DNA of 5,582 nt, from NCBI GenBank assembly GCA_003523945.1, contig DOFS01000203.1:1-5582 (forward strand), in the 5' to 3' direction. This stretch comes from Nitrospiraceae bacterium (GTDB lineage: Bacteria > Nitrospirota > Nitrospiria > Nitrospirales > UBA8639). The notes beneath the pieces are model-generated. The model was given only the letters and a program-made list of their open reading frames with translations, was not told the origin of the DNA and ran no database searches. A program made the translations under genes and the position numbers. Positions 1 through 5,582 of the stretch are shown one piece after another (positions within the stretch are counted from its first letter, which is position 1; every line of letters starts with the position of its first letter).

Positions 1-757
1 CTTTCAAGGGCAGTTCACCCAACTCATCCAGAAACAGCGTTCCCTCATCGGCCATTTCAAAGCGCCCGGGCTTGGTTCCAACCGCTCCGGAAAATGCCCC
101 TTTTTCGTATCCAAATAATTCGCTTTCGAAAAGAGACTCGGGAAGGGCCCCACAATTCATCGTGATAAAAGGGCTGTTCGACCGCTGGCTTTGTTGATGA
201 ATGGCGCGTGCCACCAACTCTTTGCCTGTTCCGCTTTCCCCGCCGATTAAAATCGTAACGTCATTTTTGGCAACCATTCCAATGACATCATGTATTCGGC
301 GCATCGCTTCACTTTCGCCGATCATTTCCTCGAGGCGATCTCGCGTCTCGAGTTGGTGACGCAAATCCTGGTTTTCGGTAGCAAGTCTGTGGCGATCCAA
401 GGCCTTTTCGACCACAATGGAGAATCGTTCACGGTCAATGGGCTTGGTGAGAAAATCGTAAGCTCCCAACCGCATGGCTTCCACGGCAGTCTCAATAGAA
501 CCATAGGCCGTGATAACGATGATTTCCGTGGCAGGCCAATGGGATTTTATTCGGGGAACGAGGGCCATGCCCCCGATACCTGGCATTCTTACATCCGTGA
601 TAAGAAGGTCACTGGGCGCCTCTTGCATCAAGGCCAGCGCGGATTCGGCAGAGTCGGCGCCCTGGGCGAGGTACCCTGCTTTCTCCAATATCGTCACTAA
701 CGCATTGCGAATATTGATTTCGTCATCGACCACCAGAATGCGAGTCTCCTGTTTCAC
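1..757 (-). CDS. Sigma-54-dependent response regulator, NtrC/AtoC/ZraR family (C-terminus beyond window)
   Basis: A two-component response regulator that, when phosphorylated, should remodel sigma-54 RNA polymerase by ATP hydrolysis. I translated 252 codons from a GTG start. Residues 1-120 are a receiver domain with acidic residues D11/D12, phospho-acceptor D55 in TDVRMPG, T83 in ITAYGS and K105 in TKPID. A linker helix rich in charged residues (about 115-145) follows. The AAA+ domain then shows Walker A GESGTGKE (173-180), the sigma-54-contact loop as GAFSGA (220-225) rather than GAFTGA, and Walker B LFLDE (241-245). The GTG start is supported by GGAG on the minus strand (positions 766-763), five bases before it, and by a receiver beginning at the normal place. 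The start overlaps the kinase stop (GTGA), indicating translational coupling. About 200 residues of a typical 450-480 are off-window, including sensor II, the arginine finger and the HTH. The family call is firm; the target genes are inferred only. Confidence 0.96.
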   Translation of the reverse strand, partial: MKQETRILVVDDEINIRNALVTILEKAGYLAQGADSAESALALMQEAPSDLLITDVRMPGIGGMALVPRIKSHWPATEIIVITAYGSIETAVEAMRLGAYDFLTKPIDRERFSIVVEKALDRHRLATENQDLRHQLETRDRLEEMIGESEAMRRIHDVIGMVAKNDVTILIGGESGTGKELVARAIHQQSQRSNSPFITMNCGALPESLFESELFGYEKGAFSGAVGTKPGRFEMADEGTLFLDELGELPLK

Positions 758-2151
758 GCACCCTCCACTGGTATGGCCCGGGCATTTACACACACGGGTA
801 AACTCAATGTGACCGAGGTGCCCTCGCCGGGAAGTGCGGTCACGTCGATTCTGCCGCCATGGTTCTGCAAAATCCGATGAGCGACGGCGAGGCCAAGCCC
901 GGTCCCGGTTTCTTTTGTCGTGTAAAAAGGGTCGAAGATGTGGACAAGCGATTGTGGATCAATCCCTTGGCCGGTATCGTGGACGGCAATCTCCAACCAG
1001 TGCCGCTCTTGTCGTTCGCGTTCCTGGACGATAATTCGGCAGACCCCGCCTGCCGACATGGCCTGAAGCGCGTTGATCACGACATTAATGAGAGCCTGTG
1101 CGATCTGCGTTTCGTCACCCTGAACATCCGGAAGGTTCGTCGGGACCGAAACCTGAAGGTGCTGGTTCCTGTCCTCAGCCTCATGTTGTAATAACTGCGT
1201 CACATGCGACACGAGCGACTGAATATTGACTTCCTGAAATTGAGAAGGCCGTGATTGTGCATATCGCATAATATTATCCAAAATAGCCGACAGTCGGCTT
1301 AATTCGGTGTTCAGGACTTTGAAATAGTCATTGGCGCGACTGGACAAGTCGGTGGTCTCTCGGAGTTCTTCTTCAAGTAAATGAAGATTGAGATCCAGGG
1401 CGCTGAGGGGATTGCGAAGTTCATGCGCGACACCGGCTGACAACGTATGCAGTGCAGTCAGTCGTTGGGCTTCGTTCACCTGTTTTTCGAGCGCTAGCCA
1501 CTCTGTGACATCGTGCAGTTGAAATATCATTCCTGCCGGTTTGCCATTATCTCCCGTCAAATCAACACTGCTAATACGGATCGTCCGTACCTCTCCATTT
1601 TGAGAATCGAAGGTAATCTCCTTGGAATGCATGGATCCGCCATGATGCAGGATTTGGGCAAGGAGTACCTGAATGGGATGCCCTTCTCCGAAGACCACAT
1701 CGTAATGTTTGCCCAATAGAGAAGCCGCAGGGCGCTCAAGAATGGCTTCAGCGGTTGGGTTGGCTGCGGTTATAACCCCATCTTCACTGACCGTCAACAC
1801 ACCAGTCGGGATACTTTCCAATATGTGCCGGGCTAGCCCTTTGACCTCTTCAAGATTTTGTTTGGTGTTGGCGTAATGCAGATAGGTGACGACTGCAGAA
1901 ATACCAACCCCACCGACGATGAAGAGTAGAAGTGTGATGGCGATCAAATCACGCCGGGATTGTCCGACTGCGGCATTTAATTCCGAGGATACGGTTTTTC
2001 CCTCTGTGAGGCCAACCACCACCATACTCTGATGCTCTAGACTGAAGATCAAGAGCACTCCAACCACTACCCCCACGATAATAAGGATGGGCACGATTTG
2101 ACGAATGAGCAGATTGTGAAAAAGTGGTGTTTCAGGGCGAGGCCGGAACAT
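754..2151 (-). CDS. Membrane-bound PAS-domain sensor histidine kinase (NtrB/AtoS/ZraS type)
   Basis: A 465-residue sensor kinase and the evident partner of the overlapping regulator. Two hydrophobic segments (about 14-37 and 69-92) flank a short, probably periplasmic loop of about 30 residues. A PAS domain follows at about 105-215 ([18 protein letters not shown] to the FQLHDVTE end). The dimerisation/phospho-acceptor domain has H243 in [11 protein letters not shown]. The ATPase domain has an N box around N356/N360 ([11 protein letters not shown]), G1 DTGQGI (392-397), F box FDPFYTTK (406-413) and G2 GTGLGLA (416-422). All catalytic motifs are intact. The ATG start has GGAG on the minus strand (2161-2158), six bases upstream. 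The loop is too small for a classical periplasmic sensor domain, so the signal is more likely sensed by the membrane segments or the PAS domain; the ligand cannot be told. It is the first visible gene of a leftward operon with the regulator. Confidence 0.97.
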   Translation of the reverse strand: MFRPRPETPLFHNLLIRQIVPILIIVGVVVGVLLIFSLEHQSMVVVGLTEGKTVSSELNAAVGQSRRDLIAITLLLFIVGGVGISAVVTYLHYANTKQNLEEVKGLARHILESIPTGVLTVSEDGVITAANPTAEAILERPAASLLGKHYDVVFGEGHPIQVLLAQILHHGGSMHSKEITFDSQNGEVRTIRISSVDLTGDNGKPAGMIFQLHDVTEWLALEKQVNEAQRLTALHTLSAGVAHELRNPLSALDLNLHLLEEELRETTDLSSRANDYFKVLNTELSRLSAILDNIMRYAQSRPSQFQEVNIQSLVSHVTQLLQHEAEDRNQHLQVSVPTNLPDVQGDETQIAQALINVVINALQAMSAGGVCRIIVQERERQERHWLEIAVHDTGQGIDPQSLVHIFDPFYTTKETGTGLGLAVAHRILQNHGGRIDVTALPGEGTSVTLSLPVCVNARAIPVEGA

Positions 2152-2179
2152 GCTTAGCTCCAGTTTGTATGAAATCTTC

Positions 2180-2196
2180 TCGGAAACTATCGGAAA
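2180..2196. repeat. Short tandem direct repeat TCGGAAA in kinase leader
   Basis: TCGGAAA occurs at 2180-2186 and again at 2190-2196, ten bases apart (one helical turn), just upstream of the kinase ribosome site. A one-turn spacing is what a protein binding direct repeats on one DNA face would need, but the motif is short and could be chance. Confidence 0.35.
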
Positions 2197-2218
2197 TACT
2201 GACTATTTCTCTTCTATT

Positions 2219-2248
2219 ACCATAGGCGAAGAAAGGGGGATGGTGCAA
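2219..2248 (-). promoter_or_regulatory. Candidate sigma-70-like promoter for the kinase operon
   Basis: On the minus strand TTGCAC (2248-2243) is followed after 18 bases by TATGGT (2224-2219). This would start RNA near 2212, giving a leader of about 60 bases before the kinase ATG. Both hexamers depart from consensus, and the organism's promoter preferences are unknown. It is offered as a basal-promoter candidate alongside the stronger sigma-54 match further upstream. Confidence 0.3.
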
Positions 2249-2436
2249 TGTCCCTCCATTCGTTTTAACAACTGTTCATCAAAAGACGGCCTTCCAACTC
2301 TATCGATGGACATGCCCTGTTATCCGGAAAATTTTGGCTATGCCGGGGAACCTTTTGTGCACACCTCTTTTTTTTAAAATGATGTCAGTGCGGCCATTGC
2401 ATGGGGAACATTGAAAATACACCGATGATGTTTCAT

Positions 2437-2470
2437 CCCTAACCCATACAAATCTTCTATAAGGGTAGGG
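2437..2470. repeat. Inverted repeat able to form a stem with one bulge
   Basis: CCCTAACCC (2437-2445) faces GGGTAGGG (2463-2470) across a 17-base loop. Eight pairs form, with one bulged A. No T-run follows on either strand, so it does not look like an intrinsic terminator. It lies in the possible long leader of a leftward sigma-54 transcript, where it could be an RNA structure. Its role is unknown. Confidence 0.4.
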
Positions 2471-2486
2471 GGATTCAGCATGGATC

Positions 2487-2510
2487 GATGCGTTGTCCGG
2501 ACATGGCATC
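2487..2510. repeat. 24-bp imperfect palindrome
   Basis: Twelve-base arms meet at 2498/2499 and pair at 10 of 12 positions. The outer arms are GATGC/GCATC and the core is the perfect palindrome TGTCCGGACA (2494-2503). The dyad is followed on the plus strand by seven bases and then T7 (2518-2524). That resembles a weak plus-strand terminator, but no plus-strand gene precedes it. A protein-binding dyad is the other possibility. Confidence 0.4.
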
Positions 2511-2526
2511 TCCAAACTTTTTTTGT

Positions 2527-2546
2527 CCTTAATTGAAAGCTTAAGG
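2527..2546. repeat. Inverted repeat CCTTAA-N8-TTAAGG
   Basis: Perfect six-base arms at 2527-2532 and 2541-2546 with an eight-base loop, immediately next to a perfect 10-base palindrome GGGCATGCCC (2545-2554). The stem is AT-rich, and no T-run lies on the exit side in either direction, so a terminator is unlikely. Confidence 0.35.
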
Positions 2547-2748
2547 GCATGCCCGGAAACCCATATGAAACATTTCCGAATTTCAGCGTTGGGCCGCCAG
2601 GGTGGTAAGAAAGATTGGTTCGGCCTCCTTAAGAAATTCTGCATGAACGTCATCAGGTGTCGGAGGTGGTTGGAGCCCAATCCCTTTACCTGCCTTTCCA
2701 TGCCTTGTCTGGTTTTGCTCATGACCTCTTTTGGAAAGATATGAACAG

Positions 2749-2764
2749 AGCAATGGAGATGCCA
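2749..2764 (-). promoter_or_regulatory. Strong candidate sigma-54 (-24/-12) promoter, leftward
   Basis: Read on the minus strand the site is TGGCAT-CTCCA-TTGCT, against the consensus TGGCAC-N5-TTGC(A/T). The invariant GG (2763-2762) and GC (2751-2750) are exactly ten bases apart, and only one of eleven scored bases differs. Transcription would start near 2738 and run toward the kinase/regulator operon, leaving a leader of nearly 590 bases. Two TGCAA-N3-TTGCA dyads lie about 139 and 236 bp upstream of the expected start, the usual range for sigma-54 enhancers. It could instead drive an unannotated RNA. It fits well with an operon encoding a sigma-54 activator. Confidence 0.6.
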
Positions 2765-2870
2765 AGGGGCATATAAGGGGTTGATCGTCGCTTATTGAGG
2801 GAGAACCGGGCTTTTCCTCATGTTTTAGGCATTGAATGTTTTTTAAGTTGTCTATCAATAAAGGTATTCA

Positions 2871-2883
2871 CGCAAAATTTGCA
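2871..2883. promoter_or_regulatory. Dyad copy 1 (CGCAA-AAT-TTGCA), candidate activator site
   Basis: First of three related dyads, with one mismatch in the outer base of the left arm. GCAAAATTTGCAT (2872-2884) is identical to the second copy over 13 bases. Its centre (2877) is about 139 bp upstream of the start expected from the leftward sigma-54 promoter. An AT-rich stretch (2833-2870) lies between them, including TATCAA (2853-2858), half of an IHF-like motif. Confidence 0.55.
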
Positions 2884-2929
2884 TGAGGAAGTCCGCTTTG
2901 CGAGCCATAAATTCTGAAAAGTCTTTATT

Positions 2930-2995
2930 CTATGGAGAATTTTGAAAAATTGGCATAACCATTAATGTGCAAAATTTGCATCCACACTATGGAGA
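2930..2995. repeat. Direct repeat CTATGGAGA, 57 bp apart
   Basis: CTATGGAGA occurs at 2930-2938 and 2987-2995; extending to 14 bases keeps 12 matches. The copies lie either side of dyad copy 2, but not at a constant distance from the dyads, so they are not simply part of one duplicated unit. Function unknown. Confidence 0.35.
2968..2980. promoter_or_regulatory. Dyad copy 2 (TGCAA-AAT-TTGCA), candidate activator site
   Basis: A perfect 13-base dyad (arms TGCAAA/TTTGCA around a central A), centred at 2974 and 97 bp from copy 1. Arm sequence TGC...GCA is reminiscent of sites bound by NtrC-type HTH domains, but this exact motif is not one I can assign. It could serve as a distal enhancer for promoters in either direction. 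Confidence 0.6.
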
Positions 2996-3245
2996 TTCTT
3001 CAGGAAAAGAGAGTCTCCCTGTATCAAGGGTTCACTTGGTTTTCCTGGCGTATATGGGAGGTGCAGCACGTCTGTCCTGGCTATTTTCATAGAAATGCAA
3101 TGAGCGGGAAGTGGTCGATTCGTACTGACGAAAGCCTTGTTGGAACCAGGGATGAATCTGAAAGCCCAATGCAATCCTATTGGTCTGTAGATCAGGCTGA
3201 AAATAGGGCGCACGTCAGCTCAATGGATCATCTGGACCTAAGACC

Positions 3246-3258
3246 TGCAAGGTTTGCA
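3246..3258. promoter_or_regulatory. Dyad copy 3 (TGCAA-GGT-TTGCA), candidate activator site
   Basis: The same ten arm bases as copy 2 with a different three-base spacer; the symmetry extends to CTGCAA/TTGCAG (3245-3259). Keeping the arms while the spacer varies is what a protein recognition site would show. The centre (3252) is about 149 bp upstream of the start expected from the rightward sigma-54-like element. Confidence 0.55.
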
Positions 3259-3374
3259 GAGGAGATACTGAAATGGTTCGTTTCCTTGTAATTCTTTAAC
3301 CGGCTTCGATCGATCTTTAGGGCTTTTTGCTGGTGTTAGGCAGAGCGTTGGAGCCAGAACAGAATGAATTTTTA

Positions 3375-3390
3375 AGGTATAGCCTTTGCA
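3375..3390 (+). promoter_or_regulatory. Candidate sigma-54 (-24/-12) promoter, rightward
   Basis: AGGTAT-AGCCT-TTGCA keeps the invariant GG (3376-3377) and GC (3388-3389) ten bases apart, with a full -12 TTGCA but only three of six bases in the -24 element. The expected start is near 3401, giving a leader of about 370 bases before the HyfB-like gene. It overlaps the palindrome CTTTGCAAAG (3384-3393). It is weaker than the leftward match, and its support comes largely from the upstream dyad. Confidence 0.35.
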
Positions 3391-3718
3391 AAGAAATGGA
3401 TCTGTGCATGAAAGCCAGAACACCATAAAAGAATTTGAGAGTACAGTTATGCAGATACGTGTCAGAATGGCGATCTTCCCCTCAGGCGATCAGTATTTTG
3501 CTTCTTTCATCGCGTGGCCATTCCCCCAATCCCCAATAATTTTTGGCATGGGTCACGCGTTCAAGGAAACAAGAACTCCTTGTCCCCCACCAAGCCTGTT
3601 CACGGGGAAATCCGGTGATTTTTCCTCTAAGCCTTTGTCTCTTTATGCGATGGCCATGAAAAATTCTTATGACCAACATTTGATTTCCTGTTCTCTCAAT
3701 CAGGTGAGGCCAATTGCC

Positions 3719-3746
3719 TTGACGCCTCCTCTTACCCGTTTAGTAA
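3719..3746 (+). promoter_or_regulatory. Candidate sigma-70-like promoter for the HyfB-like gene
   Basis: TTGACG (3719-3724) is followed after 16 bases by TAGTAA (3741-3746), so RNA would start near 3753, about 19 bases before the ATG. The -35 box is good and the -10 box poor. It may be a basal promoter, or chance. Confidence 0.3.
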
Positions 3747-3771
3747 ATGAAAGTGACACCGTACGCAAGGC

Positions 3772-5582
3772 ATGACGATCCTCCTGTTCCTGTCTCTGTT
3801 GTTGGCCTATGCGTGTGGGATGCTTCTCCCCCTGTGTTTCCCAAATCGACCGCATATTCAAAATGTGATGGCGCATGGATCAGCTGCTGTGGCTGGGGGC
3901 CTGGGGATAGTCCTTGGTCTGATTGGGCTCTTGGCCCCTGAACCGCTGGTTTGGTTCCTGCCGTCTTCTATTCCTCTTCTGACGTTTTCTCTCCGGCTCG
4001 ATTCCCTGAGTGCTTTTTTTGTCTTGACGATTTCCCTTGTGGGATTGGCGGTCTCCGTATTTGCCAGTGGCTACGTCCGGGAATTTTACGGACGAATCCC
4101 TGTCAGTCTTCTCGGCTTCCTCTATAACGGGTTTCTCCTGTCCATGTTGTTGGTTGTCACGGCGGATAATGCGTTCTTCTTTTTAATCGTTTGGGAATTG
4201 ATGTCCCTCCTCTCATATTTTCTCGTGGTATCGGAGCATGAAAAACCGGATGTCCGTTTTGCGGGATTATTTTATTTAATTATGACCCATGTGGGCACGG
4301 CATTTATTCTGGTGACGTTTCTTATGTTTTACCAGGAGACGGGTTCGTTTGCCTTTGAGGCCTTTCGAAGCGCCGAGCAATCCCTGCCGGAAGGGTTGCG
4401 GACCCTGGTCTTTTGGACAGCCCTCATTGGTTTTGGAACTAAAGCGGGCATTGTGCCACTTCACGTCTGGTTGCCCTATGCCCATCCGGCCGCACCGTCT
4501 CATGTCTCCGCGCTGATGTCGGGTGTCATGATTAAAACGGCAATTTATGGCCTCCTTCGCGTGTATTTTGATTTTCTTGGAGGGCCGTTTCCCTGGTGGT
4601 GGGGATTTGTGGTCTTGTTGGTCGGCACGGTGTCGGCGCTTCTCGGGGTGATGTATGCGTTGATGGAACATGATCTGAAGAGTCTTCTCGCCTTTCACAG
4701 CGTTGAAAACATCGGCATTATTTTAATGGGAATTGGAACAGGCATGGTGTTCTATGCCTATGATATGCCCCATCTGGCGGCGTTGGGAATTATCGCAGGG
4801 CTCTACCACACTCTCAATCACGCGGTGTTTAAAGCCTTACTCTTTATGGGCGCGGGTTCACTCCTGTATGCCACCCACACCCGGAACATGGAAGAATATG
4901 GAGGACTCCTTCGACGGATGCCCTGGACCGGCCTGTTTTTCTTGATTGGGGCCGTTTCCATTTCCGCCCTCCCACCGACGAATGGCTTTGTCAGTGAATG
5001 GCTGGTGTTTCAGGGGCTCTTTTTAAGTTTGGAACTCCCTTCTCTATTTTTGAAATTAATGCTTCCCATCGCTGCGGCTCTGCTTGCGCTTACCGGCGCG
5101 TTGGCTCTGGCCTGTTTTGTCAAGGCGTTTGGTATTTCATTTCTGGCTCTTCCGCGAAGCTCCCACGCACGAAAAGCTCTAGAGGTTCCTGTCCCTATGC
5201 GTCTCGGGATGGGATTCCTGGCCGGCCTTTGCCTGATTTTAGGATTGGGCCCCGCAGTCGTGGTTCCAATGCTTGATCGGGTGAGTGAACCTTTTGTGGG
5301 GACATCAATTGCAGGGAGGGTGTTTGAAATGGGTGGCTGGACACTCGCACCGGTAAGCGGAGAGTTCTCAAGTCTCTCCACTCCAGTTCTGGCGATTGTC
5401 CTGGCCGGCCTCACCGGATTGGGATGGGGACTCGCCTATGTTCTGGGAGGGAAGGGGAAAACGCGATTCTATAAAACATGGGGGTGTGGGTTAAACGTGA
5501 CCGCACGAATGGAATACACCGCGACCGGTTTCGTCCAGCCTATTAAGCGGGTGTTTAGCACCATTTATCAACCGACGGTCAA
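3772..5582 (+). CDS. hyfB: HyfB/HycC/NuoL-family proton-translocating membrane subunit (C-terminus beyond window)
   Basis: A polytopic inner-membrane protein of the proton-conducting antiporter family found in hydrogenase-4/formate hydrogenlyase-like complexes, complex I and Mrp antiporters. I read 603 uninterrupted codons, strongly hydrophobic, with about 14-15 likely membrane helices. Family hallmarks are E142 in VWELMSLLSYFLVV, K224 in GFGTKAGIVPLHVWLPYAHPAAPSHVSA, K255 in MSGVMIKTAIYG, K303 in HDLKSLLAFHSVENIGI, K354 in YHTLNHAVFKALLFMGAGS and the PPTNGFVSEW motif (401-410). These charged residues form the proton path in relatives. The wording around the TM5, TM7-8 and SVENIGI motifs is closer to HyfB/HycC than to NuoL. 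An in-frame stop at 3754-3756 rules out earlier starts; ATG 3772 gives a complete first helix, although the ribosome site is weak (AAGG only one base away). Roughly 60-80 residues are missing relative to HyfB. Partner genes (hyfC, E, F, G, I) would lie to the right; without them hydrogenase and other Hyf-like complexes cannot be told apart. Confidence 0.92.
   Translation, partial: MTILLFLSLLLAYACGMLLPLCFPNRPHIQNVMAHGSAAVAGGLGIVLGLIGLLAPEPLVWFLPSSIPLLTFSLRLDSLSAFFVLTISLVGLAVSVFASGYVREFYGRIPVSLLGFLYNGFLLSMLLVVTADNAFFFLIVWELMSLLSYFLVVSEHEKPDVRFAGLFYLIMTHVGTAFILVTFLMFYQETGSFAFEAFRSAEQSLPEGLRTLVFWTALIGFGTKAGIVPLHVWLPYAHPAAPSHVSALMSGVMIKTAIYGLLRVYFDFLGGPFPWWWGFVVLLVGTVSALLGVMYALMEHDLKSLLAFHSVENIGIILMGIGTGMVFYAYDMPHLAALGIIAGLYHTLNHAVFKALLFMGAGSLLYATHTRNMEEYGGLLRRMPWTGLFFLIGAVSISALPPTNGFVSEWLVFQGLFLSLELPSLFLKLMLPIAAALLALTGALALACFVKAFGISFLALPRSSHARKALEVPVPMRLGMGFLAGLCLILGLGPAVVVPMLDRVSEPFVGTSIAGRVFEMGGWTLAPVSGEFSSLSTPVLAIVLAGLTGLGWGLAYVLGGKGKTRFYKTWGCGLNVTARMEYTATGFVQPIKRVFSTIYQPTV

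Larger units (their letters stand above)
2152..3771. other. Long divergent intergenic regulatory region (about 1.6 kb)
   Basis: This stretch separates the leftward kinase/regulator operon from the rightward HyfB-like gene. Open frames up to 140 codons exist on both strands. They overlap one another, lack convincing ribosome sites, use codons such as AGA/AGG freely and contain no domain I recognise, so I do not call genes here. What it does hold is three related dyads (2871-2883, 2968-2980, 3246-3258), candidate sigma-54 and sigma-70 promoters for both directions, and several other inverted or direct repeats listed separately. No tRNA-like, IS-like or CRISPR-like structure was seen. The part between 2560 and 2740 has no structure that I can interpret. 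Its length is unusual for a simple divergent promoter, so an untranslated RNA or a decayed gene is possible. Confidence 0.7.

Noticed and set aside
290..1719. Several plus-strand frames of 60-136 codons across the kinase and regulator
   Set aside because: They are antisense shadows of two genes whose catalytic motifs are fully readable on the minus strand.
2341..2374. T8 run at 2367-2374, considered as part of a plus-strand terminator
   Set aside because: No GC-rich stem immediately precedes it; the only symmetry is the short GTGCAC.
2300..2722. Minus-strand open frame of 140 codons just downstream of the leftward sigma-54 candidate
   Set aside because: Attractive position, but AGAGG is only two bases from the ATG, AGA/AGG codons are frequent, and no domain or sensible composition is visible. 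Kept only as a possibility in the leader-RNA finding.
2796..2820. Stem TGAGGGA/TTCCTCA followed by TGTTTT, considered as a terminator
   Set aside because: A seven-pair stem with a G-T pair, an 11-base loop and only four T residues, with no plus-strand gene to end.
2962..3291. Overlapping open frames on both strands (2965-3291 plus, 2962-3213 minus)
   Set aside because: They lie over dyad copies 2 and 3, have no ribosome sites, and neither translation resembles a known protein.
3544..3559. TGGCAT with GC ten bases after GG (3557-3558), a second plus-strand sigma-54-like match
   Set aside because: The -24 half is good, but the -12 half is CACGC instead of TTGC, and no dyad lies at an enhancer distance that would favour it over 3375-3390.
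3386..3775. Plus-strand open frame of 129 codons ending in an ATGA overlap with the HyfB-like start
   Set aside because: The overlap looks like translational coupling, but the frame begins at a TTG without a ribosome site, inside the rightward sigma-54-like element. Its translation has no recognisable domain and its codon use looks random.
4276..5414. Minus-strand frames of 134-140 codons and short plus-strand frames within the HyfB-like gene
   Set aside because: These are shadow frames; the continuous 603-codon HyfB-like reading frame explains the sequence.

Overview
The window contains two divergently oriented gene blocks separated by about 1.6 kb with no convincing gene. On the minus strand are a membrane-bound PAS sensor histidine kinase (754-2151) and, overlapping its stop by 4 bases, an NtrC/AtoC/ZraR-type sigma-54-activating response regulator (757 down to the window edge, C-terminus missing). 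On the plus strand a gene starting at 3772 runs off the right edge. It encodes a large proton-translocating membrane subunit of the HyfB/HycC/NuoL family, as found in hydrogenase-4-like and complex I-like enzymes.

Organism: a bacterium with moderate GC content (about half, judged by eye) and a two-membrane-type sensory repertoire. The HyfB-like protein next to a sigma-54 two-component pair would suit a Nitrospirota-like (for example Nitrospira-related) or other deep-branching chemolithotrophic or anaerobic Gram-negative lineage. This is only an impression; the window has no rRNA or marker gene to settle it.

The gap at 2152-3771 carries the most informative structure. It holds three copies of one dyad, TGCAA-N3-TTGCA, centred at 2877, 2974 and 3252 (the first has one mismatch). 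Two candidate sigma-54 (-24/-12) promoters are arranged around them. A strong one reads leftward toward the kinase/regulator operon (TGGCAT-N5-TTGCT, 2749-2764), with dyads about 139 and 236 bp upstream of its expected start. A weaker one reads rightward toward the HyfB-like gene (AGGTAT-N5-TTGCA, 3375-3390), with a dyad about 149 bp upstream. Enhancer-like spacing on both sides suggests that the sigma-54 activator encoded here, or another one, controls both directions. Simple sigma-70-like candidates close to each start codon are also noted.

Working model (inference): the kinase senses a membrane or cytoplasmic signal and phosphorylates the regulator. The regulator binds the dyads and drives sigma-54 transcription of its own operon and of the membrane-complex operon that begins with the HyfB-like subunit. 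This would resemble in principle the known sigma-54 control of hyf and hyc operons in enterobacteria by FhlA-type activators, but with a phosphorylation-dependent regulator. No CRISPR array, tRNA, rRNA or insertion sequence was seen.
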